Shown: positions 33,384 to 44,712, numbered from the stretch's first letter. The stretch: DNA of 64,000 nt from Palaemon carinicauda (GCF_036898095.1 NC_090766.1:33519695-33583694), one strand, 5' to 3'. The notes: a model not told the origin generated them from the letters alone. Numbers and translations: made by a program.

Positions 33384-35826
33384 CTATCTTCTTCTAGAGG
33401 GGCAGCCTGATCTGCCTCTCCTAGAGGCGGAGTAACCCGACCTGAAGGAGCTTGAGGGCGCTGAAGCTCCCCTGCGGGAGGGCTGAGGCGTTGTGGTGGA
33501 AGAGGCTTGGGGCGTCGCGGCGCTATCCGAGACGGACCTCTTGTAGGGCGGTCTCCTAGAAGTCGGCGGTCTGGGGACGTTAGCCTCCTTCTTTTTCGAG
33601 ACTTTCTCCATTATGGCTTCTAGTTCCTTCAGAGGAAACAGAGACTCTCCCCACAGGGGTAGGCTGCAAATGGCTCGCGCCTCCCTGTCTGGTACCTTCC
33701 GAGACACCTTCGTTAGCACAGTGTCTCGCTTACGGAGAACCCAGTTAGCTGTTAGAGCGAGAGACTGATAAGTCAGAAACTTCAGGGTTTTACCCCCGGA
33801 GGTAATGAGGTCCCTCAGTAGGCCTTGCTGGTCAGGGTCTTCGGGGTCGAAGGAGACTTGAACACCCACCAAAGTGGAAGCCCACCATTCCAGCCAAGAG
33901 GAGACGTTCACTAAGTCTCGCGACATTTCCTCCATCATGGAGGCTTCTGCTGGCGAGAAACAGACTGGGGCCAAAGAGGCTCTATCGTCTGAGACGCCTT
34001 GACTCAGGATGTCTACGGCCGACTCCACTTTACAGGGACCTGGGCGACGTCCCGCTGGCACATAGACTTTGCCTTGGGTTCTGAGGCCCTGGAGCAATTT
34101 CGAGGCACTCTGGGTTTTGGGGGCCTCGGCATTGCTGGCTACTACCTTGTCGATATACTCTTGCCCTAGAACTAGATCTCGGGCTAGAGGGAGTGCTAGG
34201 GACGTCTTAGGTTGGGAGGGAGTCTGCATGATCCTCAGAAGGCTTGACCTCCAGGAATCTCCATCCGTAGCCGCAGGTTCTGCTATTTTGTGGTGCCTTC
34301 TGATAAGGCTAACCACTCTCCTATAGGCGGAGTCCTCCGTCGGGGAACCCTCCCCTCCGTCAGCTGAGGTCTCGGCCTGGGGCGGGGGAGCCGGGTTACC
34401 GGGCACGCCGACTGGACACCTAGCCCTTGGGGCCAGAGGCGCCGTCCTGCCGAGGTACTGGACCTCATCTGCGGGTATGTCCGCACCAGGGGCTCGGGAT
34501 AATGCAGGCACCGCTGGTTCAGCGGGGACTCTCGTACGCCCTAAGGCTCTAGGTGCCGAGGACGCGGTTCCCGTGGGCTGACCCGACAGAGGGAACCGTT
34601 CCTTCCGACCCGAAGGCCGCACCAGCTGGGCTGGTTCGGCCAGGCTGCCTGACAAGAAGCGTGTTTCCCCCCGCTGGGCGGGGTGAACCGGAGGCCTCGA
34701 GGACTTATGCTTTCTAGAGAGGTCTTTCCTGCGAGCCAGGTCGCGAGGGTCAAGGCTGTGCTTAGAGGACGGCAGCCTTGGAGATCGCTCACTGGACCGG
34801 CGGTCTGGGGAACAAAGCACCTTTGAGTCCCGCGAAGATACGTAGATCCAGGCGCCACCGGGAGATCCACTTCTCCTATACTTACGGCCTGGGGAGCAGG
34901 AGCGCTTTCTGCTATACCGAGAACGCGACCTCGAACGGGAACGCTCGCTCCTGGACCGCTCCCTCCGACGGCGGTGTTTCACCCTGACCTCTTCCTCTGA
35001 CGAGGAATAGAAGTCCGATGAGTCCGACGACACTGTGTTCACCGCGTGTCGGCTGGTAGCAGGGACTGCGGGGGACTTCTTCGGGCGTTGAATGCCAGAG
35101 GTCGAGGGCTGGAGGAAGTCATCGGGGACTTCCGTGGGGAGGGTTAGGAACGACTCAAACCGTTCCATGCCAGGGAGCCAGGGATCCAGGGTCACATCCA
35201 TCCTTAGGGGTGACCTACCCGGCGTCTTAGGGAGCCTCCAACCGAAGGCATCGTTCCCCGAAGGTCGAACTTTCCTCTGGTTATCTCCCCCTAACGACGA
35301 TCCAGAAGCACAGGCCCACGAGGGCGGCGGTGATACCGAGACCGCATTACTACCCCACAAGGGGTCATCGGAGGAAGCGTGCCCCCCGAGCACAAGGGCC
35401 GACTCTCCGGACGCACTACTGGGTCCTTTACTAGCCCTAGAGGGGCCCGCAATTGGCACTGTATTTACACTGGGCTCCTGGGAAAGGGCGCCTTGTTCAT
35501 CCACAACACTAGACTTACCTCGTCCCCTACTCTGTGCAGGGGACGGTGAAACCGAGGCCCCGGTCGGACCGCTCACTGGGTAATGGTATCGGCAAGGAAG
35601 CACTAATTTTCCTGGGGGAACGTTTCGCTGATTTCCTCTTTTTGGTACCGTAGCGTACCCACTGGATATCGCTCCAGTCTACACACTCGGGGCACGTATC
35701 TGCTGACGAGCAAACCTTTCCCCTACAGGAGGAACAAAGGGAGTGAGGATCCACTTCCGGCTTGGAGAGGAACGCTCCACACGATTTCCCGGCTCTAGGC
35801 CCAGGACAACGGCGGATTTGCTCCAT
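33384..35826 (-). pseudogene. Gag of element E with Cys cluster and RS tract
   Basis: The ATG at 35826 starts MEQIRRCPG and a Cys/His cluster identical in spacing to that of F apart from one residue (C-x8-C-x11-H-x2-C-x2-C-x4-C-x5-C-x2-C). After a frameshift at about 35560-35600 a 739-codon frame follows. Roughly 200 residues into it an acidic/Ser stretch (SSDSSDFYSSSEEE) leads into an Arg-Ser dipeptide tract (RSRSERSRSRSRSRYSRKR). The Gag core (SSWLEWWASTLVGVQVSF, GKTLKFLTYQSLALTANW, RKRDTVLTKVSRKVPD) and an Arg/Ser/Gly-rich end follow. The RS tract resembles splicing-factor RS domains. One indel separates the cluster from the rest. Confidence 0.75.
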
Positions 35827-36019
35827 AATGCACATAACGCACGACACAAGCACTAAGGGAATCAATGAAAACACTGGGTAAGCACACGGGTGGAAGTTGA
35901 ACGCACAGGAACACTTGGGAAAAGCACACTGGAAAACGCAAGTTGCCACGCTGGGAACACGTGGGGCACTAGAACGCACACAAAGGATCGACAGAGAACG
36001 AGAGTGAGGTGTGAACACC

Positions 36020-36229
36020 ACGCGACAAGAGAACTTAATGATGAGGCTGACCCAGCCAAGCAGCGACCTACCTTGATCCTACCCTCGGGGCACATTCCTT
36101 AATGCCGGGGGTAGGTCTACTTAGAAAGCGGGGTGGGGGGTAACATACGCAAAACTCTGGTCGATAGAGAGGAGATTACCAGTAACTCCTATAGAAAGTA
36201 GTTCGAGGTAGGTATTCGTGTTGGAACAA
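36020..36229 (-). repeat. Right inverted terminal repeat of element E
   Basis: Inverse of 23398-23610, ending 'ttcgtgttggaacaa'. The five bases 'ttaca' that follow (36230-36234) are all that separates E from element B; they belong to the interrupted LINE. Confidence 0.9.
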
Positions 36230-36234
36230 TTACA

Positions 36235-36585
36235 TTTTTGGGCTCAGGCCACGTCGTCCTGATGGAAGGTTCCTTTAAGTAGCTTCCTAAGGTATATTTG
36301 ACAACAGTGATATTCCCAGAGAATTTACCTTTAGGTCTCCAGAATTCTAACTACTGGCGCGAATAACCTTAAAATTTCTCTCAAGGATATCGTATAATAA
36401 CAGGGGACGTTTATCTTGATACGACACATAGCAATCTTCACCCCGAATAGCGTTTTCGTTTTGAGGGGGAAAGGGCAAAAATAGAAGGGGAGCCGTTATC
36501 AAGATACCCTTCCTCCATTACTACCTTGAGTATCTAGATGGCGTCAACTCGCCGTGATGTTTATTCCTTTATCTGTAGCGGTTTC
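36235..36585 (+). repeat. Left inverted terminal repeat of element B
   Basis: The segment 'tttttgggctcaggccacgt' through 'ttatctgtagcg' is the inverse of 44783-45159. Family-1 landmarks are complete, including 'gagtatctagatggcg' near the inner edge. Confidence 0.9.
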
Positions 36586-39040
36586 GCTCAGTGATTTTCC
36601 CAGTTGCTCTCTTGTTATTTTTGGATTTATTGGATTTATCATGCAATCTCCACCCTCTTCTGCCTCTGGAAAGTTGAGTATTTGATCTTTACATCGTATA
36701 AATTTTAGCTCTTGCCTCACAGTGAAATTAAGTCAAATTAAGTAAAATTTAGTGGAAGAGCTGTTGCCTGAACTGGAGGCGTCATGGGCGTTGTCGTTTG
36801 TAACGCATGAGTTATTTAGTTAGCCAGAACGACTTTCCCGGTATAAATAGCATGAATAACTATAGCTATTTAGTCTTCATTGCAAGGAGTTAATCATATT
36901 ATGCCGATTGTATTCGTAATAGTTTCGGCGATTTAGGTAACCGAACCTTGCTTACGCTAGGCTTCCTAGCCTAGGCGTTTTAGTTTACTTTCATGCATGA
37001 TATAATAGACATTCCTAGTGTTATTAAATTAAATAAAGGTATTTAGGCAACTTATACATGTGAGATACATTGATTGCATATAAAATTTCCTCTTCTGAGA
37101 TAGTATACGAGAGAGTTTCGGTGATTAAGATAGTCGATTCTCGCCTGCCACTAGGCTACTAGCCTAGTGGCTTTAGTATACTTTCATACATGTTCCCCGC
37201 TTACCCTCGTGTATCGTTTTATCAATTCAGGCGAAGATACATATCTCCTAGAATTATTATATAAAGCGATACTCGTCTCCAGTGGAGATTTAAGGGTAAT
37301 CCCTCCTTCCCTCTGAGTGTAGCCTTAGGCTACAACCCTAGTTTGTCGTGCCTCGAGTTGTCATTCAGGCAGGACTAGGCTAGAGTTATCTGTCCCTTCC
37401 CTTAGCCGCAGATAGCAGGTTTTGGGTTTCGGTCAGAACCTCAGAGTATTTAGTCTTGTGCCGACAGCTGGCCGGCAGGGTGAATAGTCATTCCCCTGTC
37501 GGACTATGCTGTCGGCATAGGAGGCTAGACCTCCCTAGACCGCACCTGACGGGGTTATAAGATATTGCCACCTTCTCCCTGTGGTCTAGTAGACTACTCC
37601 TGTGCTCGCAGACCCTAGGCTGAAGAATAGACAGTCTTCTGCCGCCTAGGATGGCGCCGGCACTGGAACTCTGTTTCTCTTTTGTTAAGAGGAGGCGGCA
37701 TGCTTGCTGCCGGCCCCTTAACTGTATTGGCAGACTCTAGGCTGGAGAATAGATAATCTCCTGCTGCCTAGGATGGCGCCGATACCAAAACAGAGTTTCT
37801 TAAAGGCGTGGATGGACTGGCAACCCTGTCGGCTCCTTCCACACCTCATACAGGACCCTTTCCCCCCCACCCCCCCTCTGTCCTTTAGTGATGGCCTAAC
37901 CCTTGCAACTCTTTGGCCGTTGTCCTACAATCTCACCGCTTGCCGGCAGGTTGTGGGGCCGGCCGGGGGCTTCTGCTTGTAGTAGCCTAGTCACTCAGCT
38001 TTCCCTTATGGACCCAAGACTCCAGGAAAGCTGTGCCGGCAGGAGATCCCTTACTGTAGAGTGTTTTTCAGTCCTCTATTGGCCTGTCATTCACAGACCT
38101 GTGGCCGGCAGAGCCCGGAAATGGTTTGTGGGTGGGTGGAAGCTTGAACGATATATTCTCCCCTTCCATTTGAACCCTCATTCTGGAGGAAGGCAGTAAG
38201 ACAGAGATCTTACATCATCCTTCACTCCTTGCTTTCTCTCTCTCGATCGGCTAGTGCGGCCGGGTACTAACCTAACCGGCAGCTGCCGGCCAGGTTAATA
38301 CTGCCGGCCACTACCCTAGCCGGCAAGGCGCCAGCTGGACTAGTGTGCCGGGAGCCGGCGAGCTGCCGGCACAACTGACTTGGCTGGCAGATACCGGCCG
38401 GGTTCATGCTGTCGGCCACTACCCTGACCGGCAAGACGCCAGCTGGACTAGTGCGCCGGCAGCCGGCGACCTGCCGGCCACCACCCCAGCCGGCAATGCA
38501 CCGCCTGAACTGTGCCCCAGGTGCTAGCCTTGCCGGCAACATACCGGCTAGAACTACAATATATGACTATACAGTGGCCAGTATATTTGCAGTATAGATC
38601 ATACTGCAAACAGAAAACTATAGTATAAAGTATACAGTAATTAATTTTCCAACATACTCTGTGTGTCCATGCACAGTCTATTGTTGAGACCATACTATAT
38701 AAAGAAAGGAAATTTCTTTCCATATACTGATAGATGATCAGTTACAAATGACCCTCATTATTAAAACCATTGGGAAGTCAGTGTTAAGTTACACTTATCT
38801 ATCCTTACAGGGTAGAACTCTTCCATTGGGCCTCCTGAATAGGATAACCCTAGGCTTTAATTTTGAGGGAGGTCACAGCAATTGGCTGGACAGGAAACAC
38901 ATGTATGTGTCCCTCCTAATTCGTTTCTAGCTTGCCTATCCTAAGCTACAGTATATGCAATAAAAATGCAAAATAATAATAATAATATTTATATAGTTTA
39001 TCAGGTGAGATGAACTACCATATACTCATTTAGTTTTCCT
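36586..39040 (+). other. Leader of element B, noncoding
   Basis: No gene is seen. The proximal half has the family's conserved 'cgatttaggtaaccga' and 'gcttcctagcctaggcg' segments. From about 37450 it becomes a mosaic of GCCGGC-rich units and short duplications. The segment from 38570 to 39040 is AT-rich with TACAGTA words and ends in a pyrimidine tract before the gag exon. Confidence 0.65.
38260..38545 (+). repeat. GCCGGC-rich array in leader of element B
   Basis: About ten GCCGGC hexamers occur in 285 bases, embedded in loosely repeated units of about 110 bases that share 'cgccagctggactagtg' (twice) and 'cggccactaccct' (twice). Equivalent arrays lie in A (20281-21421), C (48480-49110) and D (55340-56230). 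GCCGGC is its own reverse complement, so the transcript can form many short hairpins. Confidence 0.75.
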
Positions 39041-39050
39041 CTCTTTACAG
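39041..39050 (+). promoter_or_regulatory. Splice-acceptor-like site before gag (element B)
   Basis: The sequence 'ttttcctctctttacag' immediately precedes the first conserved Gag codons (GAG GAT CAC CCT AAG TGT). Copies C (49515) and D (61940) have the same arrangement, and A has it with one inserted base (CAAG at 19362-19361). In B and C the open frame after the site has no initiation codon before the Cys/His cluster. Confidence 0.5.
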
Positions 39051-40975
39051 GAGGATCACCCTAAGTGTGCGCGAGTCTTCTGCAACGTTAGGAGCAGGGA
39101 CTTCTGCCGCCACGAGGAGTGCAGGGTGCACTCCCTCTGTTCCATCACCAAGGGAACTCTCAAGTATTGAGACCCCCAGGTATGTAATGTATGCAAAGCC
39201 TTGGTTACTGAGGCCTTTGATGACTCCAAGACAACGGAGTCAAGGGATGCAGCATGGAGTAAGCTGCGCAGATGGGTCCGTGGCTTCCAGAAGAATGCCA
39301 CAGGACCTTACCTTCCGAATGAACGGATGCGGGCCTATCTGTTCTCTAAGGCAACTGCGGATACCGTCATACCATAGCCTCAACCTGAGATCCCTTGTGT
39401 CCAGATTTCCGTGGATACGGATGTTTCGGACGCGATGAAGGACATCCATCTAGATGAGAGGTTCCGACACCGAGAACGACCTTCTTGCGGAGGGTCAAGA
39501 GGAGGAGTCTACCTTGGCTCCTGAGATCGAAGAGGATGAAGTCGAATCGGTGTCCGTTTCGTCAGTTCCAGCCCCAGAACCAGTGCCCTCTACGTCTTCT
39601 GCTCCTCCATCTGACAAAATGGGAAAAGCCCTGGCTAGTCTCATGACGATGATGGAGAGTCTTCGTAAGCAAAACGAAGAAAGGAAAGCTGCACTGAGGA
39701 AGGAGATACACCATCTCGCAGCATCCCGTGGGTCTCACAAGAGACTCAGTGTGAAGGATCTTTCTTCATGCTCTGAAATAAACCCTTGGAGGCATGCAGA
39801 GTACATGCCAATCACAAACAGGAAGATTTTTATTTAAGAGAAGCTGGGAGCCGTCCTCATTGAGGATGTCGACTTTTGGCCCAGCTTTGAGTCTTACACA
39901 GACTGCTTTGCCCGTCTGAAGGGGGAACCTGTGTCTAAGGAGGAGACAGAGCTGAAAGAGGACATAGCTCTTGACCATGATAAGGCTCAAGCTTTAATGG
40001 CTAGCAGTCTGAAAGACAGGGACTTCACTAATTCCAAAGTGCCAGCCCTGAGTAAGAAACACCATTCTTTTCTTGCTCCAGCTAAACTGGCCTTTCCCTT
40101 TGCGGAAAAAGGGTTCAAGACAGTAGAAGCTGGGAAACCTTGCCCTACACTTGAGGAGTGTGGACCTTTATCCCTAGCTCTGCCTACGAATGACAAAGAT
40201 TGAAAGGAAATACATCTTACCTTCTCAGTTGGAAAGTTAAAGGCGGATATTGCTGGACGCCAGTTCAGGGAAAACCTCCCTAAGTTGTCTGACTTTCTCT
40301 TGCGTAGGGAGCAAGAGACAAAGGAAAGGCTTGCCGCATCTCTGTCCCTCCAAATTACCTTGGAGGCAATGGCAAGTGATCATAGATCCCCAGACATGTT
40401 TATGGTCGTGGCCAAATCACATTTGGCAACGCTGGTCAAGGACCTATATGGCTTTGTTAGGGCCAGAAGAGCATGTAAAGAGTTTGTGTTTGCTTCGGTT
40501 GCAGTGAAGCACGAGCCCAGGAAGCTGATATCTTCCAATATCTGGGAAAGGGCCTCTTCCCGAGTGAAGCGGTCAAGGAAATAGTCGACAAGGCTGCCAC
40601 GGAGAACAGGAATCTTCTCCAAAAGTGGGGCATGTCGGCTAAGAGGAAGTCTTCCCAGGATGAGGGTCCCCAACCGAAGAGGAAGACAAAGAGACCAAGG
40701 TTGTCCTCTTGCCCTGCCAGACAACAACAGCAACTTCCGATGACCGCGGTGCCCCCAGATGGTGGCACAACCCCAACCCACCTACCAGATGGTACCCCAG
40801 CAGATGGTGACCCAGTCACCAACCTTTACTCCTGCCTACGAGAGGCAGACCACTACCTTTCGCCCTATAGGTAGAGTGTCAAATAGAGGCTCGTATAGAC
40901 GCCCCCCCCCCCAAGAGGAAGAGGGGTAGGGGAGGGCGCGGTCATGGAGGCAAGTCCTCCGGGCAACTAAAGTAA
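39051..40975 (+). pseudogene. Gag of element B, decayed
   Basis: The N-terminus reads EDHPKCARVFCNVRSRDF and completes the Cys/His cluster, interrupted by a TGA where C has Trp (YWDPQVC). RRWVRGFQKNATGPYLPNERM follows. Further pieces are 39454-39837, 39931-40203 and 40285-40584 (KERLAASLSLQ, VKDLYGFVRARRACKEFVFA), then WGMSAKRKSSQDEGPQPKRK. At least four stops or frameshifts separate them. The C-terminus becomes Arg/Gly-rich and contains a C run near 40900. By comparison with C the protein would be about 650 residues. Confidence 0.8.
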
Positions 40976-42840
40976 TGAGATGCCTCTAGTAGGAGGAAGA
41001 CTCCAAACATTTCGGGATCGTTGGACCTTCGATCCCTGGGCCCACAGCCTAATCAAAAACGGACTGGGTTGGAGCTGGAGGACAGCTCCACCATCATTTC
41101 CTCAATTCTTCCAACACTCCACCCCCGTCCTGGAAGAATATACCCGAGAACTCTTGGAATTTGATGGACTTTGCCCTCCTTATCACCAATAAGGAGGGTA
41201 AAGTCCATCAAATTCCAAGGAAGGATGTTTTGTGTTCCCAAGAAGGACTCAGACAAACTCAGAGTCATTCTGGAGTTGTCGCCACTCAACAAGTTCATAG
41301 AAAACTACAAGTTCAGGATGTTAACCCTTCAACACACAAGGACCCTGCTGCCAAAACGGGCGTACACAGTCTCTATAGACATGGAAGATGCCTATTGGCA
41401 TATTCCAATCAATTGCCCACTCTCCTCCTACCTAGGATTCAGGCCACGGAAGAAGAAATACATCTTCAGAGCCATGCCCTTCGGACTAAACATAGCCCCA
41501 AGGGTCTTTACAAAGCTTGCAGATGCAGTCGTTCAACAACTATGCCTAGGTGTCCAGGTGGTAGCCTACCTGGACGATTGGCTGGTGTGGGCAGCACCCG
41601 AGATGGAATGCATGCAAGCATCCAAGAAAGTGATCCAGTTCCTGGAACATCTGGGATTCAAGATCAATGTCAAAAAGTCTCGACTATCTCCAGCTCAGGA
41701 GTTTCAATGGCTTGGAATACATTGGAACTTACAGTCACACCATATCTCCATTCCACCAAAGAAGAGGAGAGAGATAGCGGGATCTGTCAAGAAACTACTG
41801 AAATCCGACAGGATATCAAGACGCCAACAGGAGAGAGTGTTGGGCTCCCTTCAGTTTGCATCAGTGACAGACCCGGTGCTAAGAGTACAGTTAAAGGATG
41901 CATCAGGAGTCTGGAGAAGATACGCATCAAACGCTCGAAGAGATCTAAGAAGATCGATACCGACTCGACTACGATCACTTCTCAAGCCATGGTCAAAGGC
42001 CAAGAACCTGGAGAGGTCGGTGCCTTTGCAACCACCTCTACCTTGAGTCATCACCCACATGGACGCATCAAAGGAAGGATGGGGAGGTCACTCTCACCAA
42101 CGGAAAGTCCAAGGGACTTGGTCCTCTCTATTCAAGACCTTCCACATCAACATTTTGGAAGCCATGGCAGTCTTTCTCACGCTGAAGAAATTGTCCCCTC
42201 TCCATTCAGTCCACATAAAACTGATTTTGGACAGCGAGGTGATAGTGAGATGTTTGAATCGTCAAGGTTCGAGATCACCCCCAATCAACCAAGTGTTGTT
42301 GGCATCTTCCGCTTGGCAGAAAAGAAGAGATGGCACTTATCAGCAGATCACCTTCAAAGGTTCCGCAATGTGACGGCGGACGCTCTATCCAGGCTCATGC
42401 TGATAGAGTCAGAATGGTCCCTAAACACAAGATCATTCTCATTCATCTTACGTCAAGTCCCAAAACTGCAGATCAACCTCTTCGCGATGAGCGACAACAA
42501 GAAGCTACCTCGTTATGTGGCCCCATACGAGGACCCTCTAGCAGAAGCAGTGGACGCCATGTCCCTAAACTAGAACAGATGGACCGGGGTTTACCTGTTC
42601 CCTCCAACCAACCTTCTGTTGAAGGTCCTCAACAAGCTGAGATCCTTTCAGGGAACGGCAGCCCTAGTGGCTCCCAAGTGGCCGAAGACCAATTGGTTCC
42701 CTCTAGTATTGGAATTGAAGCTGAGGCTGGTCCCTCTGCCAGGCCCAGTTCTGACTCGACAAGTACAGAAGTCAACTGTCTTCGCTTCATCACAGAAAAC
42801 CCAAAACCTTCATCTCATGATTTTCTCTCCTTAGCAGTTA
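40976..42840 (+). pseudogene. RT/RNase H (Pol) of element B, decayed
   Basis: FRDRWTFDPWAHSLIKNGLGW opens the protein. After the inverted duplication at 41153-41219 the RT frame (41171-42046) shows KSIKFQGRMFCVPKKDSDK, SIDMEDAYWHIPI, FGLNIAPRVFTKL and the catalytic YLDDWLVWAA. A TGA at about 42047 precedes RNase H (MDASKEGWGGHSHQRKVQG, HINILEAMAVFLTLKK, LILDSEVIVRCLNRQGS). The frame then shifts at about 42290, continuing NVTADALSRLMLIESEWSL, INLFAMSDNKKLPRYVAPY; after a stop at 42571 it ends in ALVAPKWPKTNWFPLVLELK. Domain order and length are those of a complete DIRS Pol. Confidence 0.85.
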
Positions 42841-43797
42841 AGAAAAGGTTTGAGATCTTGAGAGAGAGTATAGACTTCTTAGAAGAATATGTCTAAATCT
42901 ACCAGAAGGCAATATGAGTCTTCTTGGAAGAAGTGGGTTGCTTTTGTCAAGGCAAGAAGACCAAAAGAGATCAACAGATTTCTGTTTATCCTTCTTTATT
43001 TACTGTACCTTCATGGACAAGGTTTAGCAGCCAACACGTTAACTACATGTAAATCAGCCTTGACTAGAACTCTGCTTTACGCCTTCCAAGTAGACTTATC
43101 CAATGAAATCTTTAACAAGATCCCTAAGGCCTGTGCTAGATTTAGGCCTGCAGCACCTCCGAAGCCCATCTCATGGTCCTTGGATAAGGTCCTACACTTT
43201 GCCTCAACAGTGAACAATGAGGATTGCTCTCTGAAAGACCTGACTCAAAAAGTAATTTTCTTGTTTGCTCTAGCCTCGGGGGCCAGAGTTAGTGAAATAG
43301 TGGCCCTTTCTCGGAATGAGGGCCATATTCAGTTCACAGAAGCGAGAGAACTGAATCTCTTTCCTGACCCAACGTTTCCCGCTAAGAATGAGCTACCTAC
43401 CAAAAGGTGGGATCCCTGGAGAATCTGCCCTCTGAAGGAAGATGTCTCGCTGTGTCAAGTAGAGTGCCTAAAGGTCTATCTTCGTAGAACTTCAGACTTC
43501 AGGGGAGCACAGCTCTTTAAAGGAGAAACCTCGGGCTCAAACTTATCCCTAAAACAACTAAGGGCGAAGATCACCTACTTCATTCGCAGAGCGGATCCTA
43601 ACAGTACACCTGCAGGTCATGATCCTAGAAAAATTGCTTCGTCATTGAACTTCTTCCTATACATGGATTTTGAGTGTCTTCGCTCGTATACTGGATGGAA
43701 GTCATCCAGAGTGTTCCTTAAACACTACGCGAAGCAAGTACATGAGTTGAAAAGGTATGTGGTGGCGGCAGGTAGTGTGCTAAAACCTGTCGCTTAG
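42750..43797 (+). pseudogene. Tyrosine recombinase of element B, nearly intact
   Basis: The catalytic domain is uninterrupted from 42889 to 43797 (302 codons): SKSTRRQYESSWKKWVAF, then the first arginine in ALASGARVSEIVALSR, the HxxR box in TPAGHDPRKIASS and the tyrosine in VFLKHYAKQ. The preceding segment (VKKRFEILRESIDFLEEYV) lies in another frame, separated by a one-base loss at about 42888. It is the most complete recombinase of family 1 here and shows what A and C have lost. Confidence 0.85.
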
Positions 43798-44664
43798 CGT
43801 TGTGAGGAACAGTGAGTTGATTGTGAAGTGTCACCAAGGTGACACTATGGACTGTTCCAGTTATTAAAGGTGAAGAAACCTGGAGATAACACTTGTGCCA
43901 TGTGTTCTTTACACAGTGTGAAAAGACAGTCATTCATAGAAATGCATATTAGAAAATTTATTAAATTTTCAGTTTTGTGGCATTCATTATCATTCTCTTT
44001 CAGGTGAAGCAAGCATTTTTGGTCTCATCTGTATTTTATGTTTCTTTAGTATTCACCAGCATTTTATTATTACTATATAATGTATGTTGAATGACTATTT
44101 ATTGATTACAATAAATATTTGATTGGTATTTGCGTCTTATTTCACCCCAAATTTGAATAAATAAAGATATGAGCGAGTATTATTTAATCCTTAATAATCT
44201 GCATATTGACATGTGAACAAAATAAATAACTTTGTTCTAACATGAATACAACCTTTCTCTGCCTATGCATACTTTTTTCCTACACGGGTACAAACTTGTC
44301 TGATTTTGCATACAGCTAAGCCTGTATGCTCTGGATGCTATGGTGGCTTATATAAACCTTTGTTTGTATTGACAATACAAACTTAGACTGGCTTTGTATA
44401 CATTGAGACCTGTATGCTCTTGTTGCTACGTTTGTTCATATGGGATATGCAAACCTCGAGACTTTTCCTGAGTCTGGTATGACTCTTGCCTGCAGGGGGC
44501 AGGAAGCACTAATGTAGTTCATGATTAGAAGTAATGATGTATAACGGTAACGCCATATGTCTCTAAGGTCTGAGTGAGCAAGGAAATATTGTCTTGAGGT
44601 TAAGGCACATTGGAAAATCCCCAGATACAGTACTTTCTAAATAATGCTCTGGTAACCTTCCATC
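43798..44664 (+). other. 3' region of element B
   Basis: No open frame is seen. A two-copy tandem repeat with a period of 96 bases lies at about 44288-44460 ('acaaacttgtctg...gcctgtatgctctg' repeated as 'acaaacttagactg...acctgtatgctctt'). A block at 44470-44570 ('gcctgcagggggcaggaagc' and 'gtataacggtaac') is conserved in C (about 54145-54215) and, inverted, in A (about 16490-16400), so it is probably a functional 3'UTR element. Confidence 0.6.
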
Positions 44665-44712
44665 GCGAAAAATCTATTTTTGGATGAGATAGCCCTGTCG
44701 TCCTGATGGACC
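44665..44712. other. Truncated internal complementary region of element B
   Basis: The sequence 'ccttccatc' joins directly to 'gcgaaaaatctatttttgga'. Copies A and C have about 42 more bases at this point, including the complement of one end and the actual end-to-end junction. The lost piece is exactly the core that would define circle closure. Confidence 0.8.

Larger units (their letters stand above)
23398..36229 (-). mobile_element. DIRS-like element E, split by an I-like LINE
   Basis: A third DIRS family, closer to F than to A-D. Terminal repeats lie at 23398 and 36229, an ICR at 23684-23782, and on the minus strand gag (35826-33384), RT/RNase H (33382-31959 continued at 25609-25125) and recombinase (about 25200-24103). 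Removing the LINE at 25623-31945 and one target copy rejoins RNase H, and leaves about 6.5 kb of element. The edges 'atcaaaaatt' and 'ggaacaa' meet exactly in the ICR. No target duplication flanks it: the interrupted LINE resumes without repeated bases. Confidence 0.9.

Noticed and set aside
38260..38545. GCCGGC array considered as a CRISPR-like array
   Set aside because: Units are irregular, there are no uniform spacers, and the context is a eukaryotic retrotransposon leader.
39177..39186. Donor-like CAG|GTATGT in gag of B, also in C (49643-49651)
   Set aside because: The bases encode the conserved Gln-Val-Cys of the Gag cluster and the frame continues through it, so a coding explanation is enough.
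41161..42573. 470-codon plus-strand frame through B Pol
   Set aside because: Only its last 90 codons or so (from about 42300) read as Pol; the rest is the out-of-frame companion of the RT at 41171-42046.
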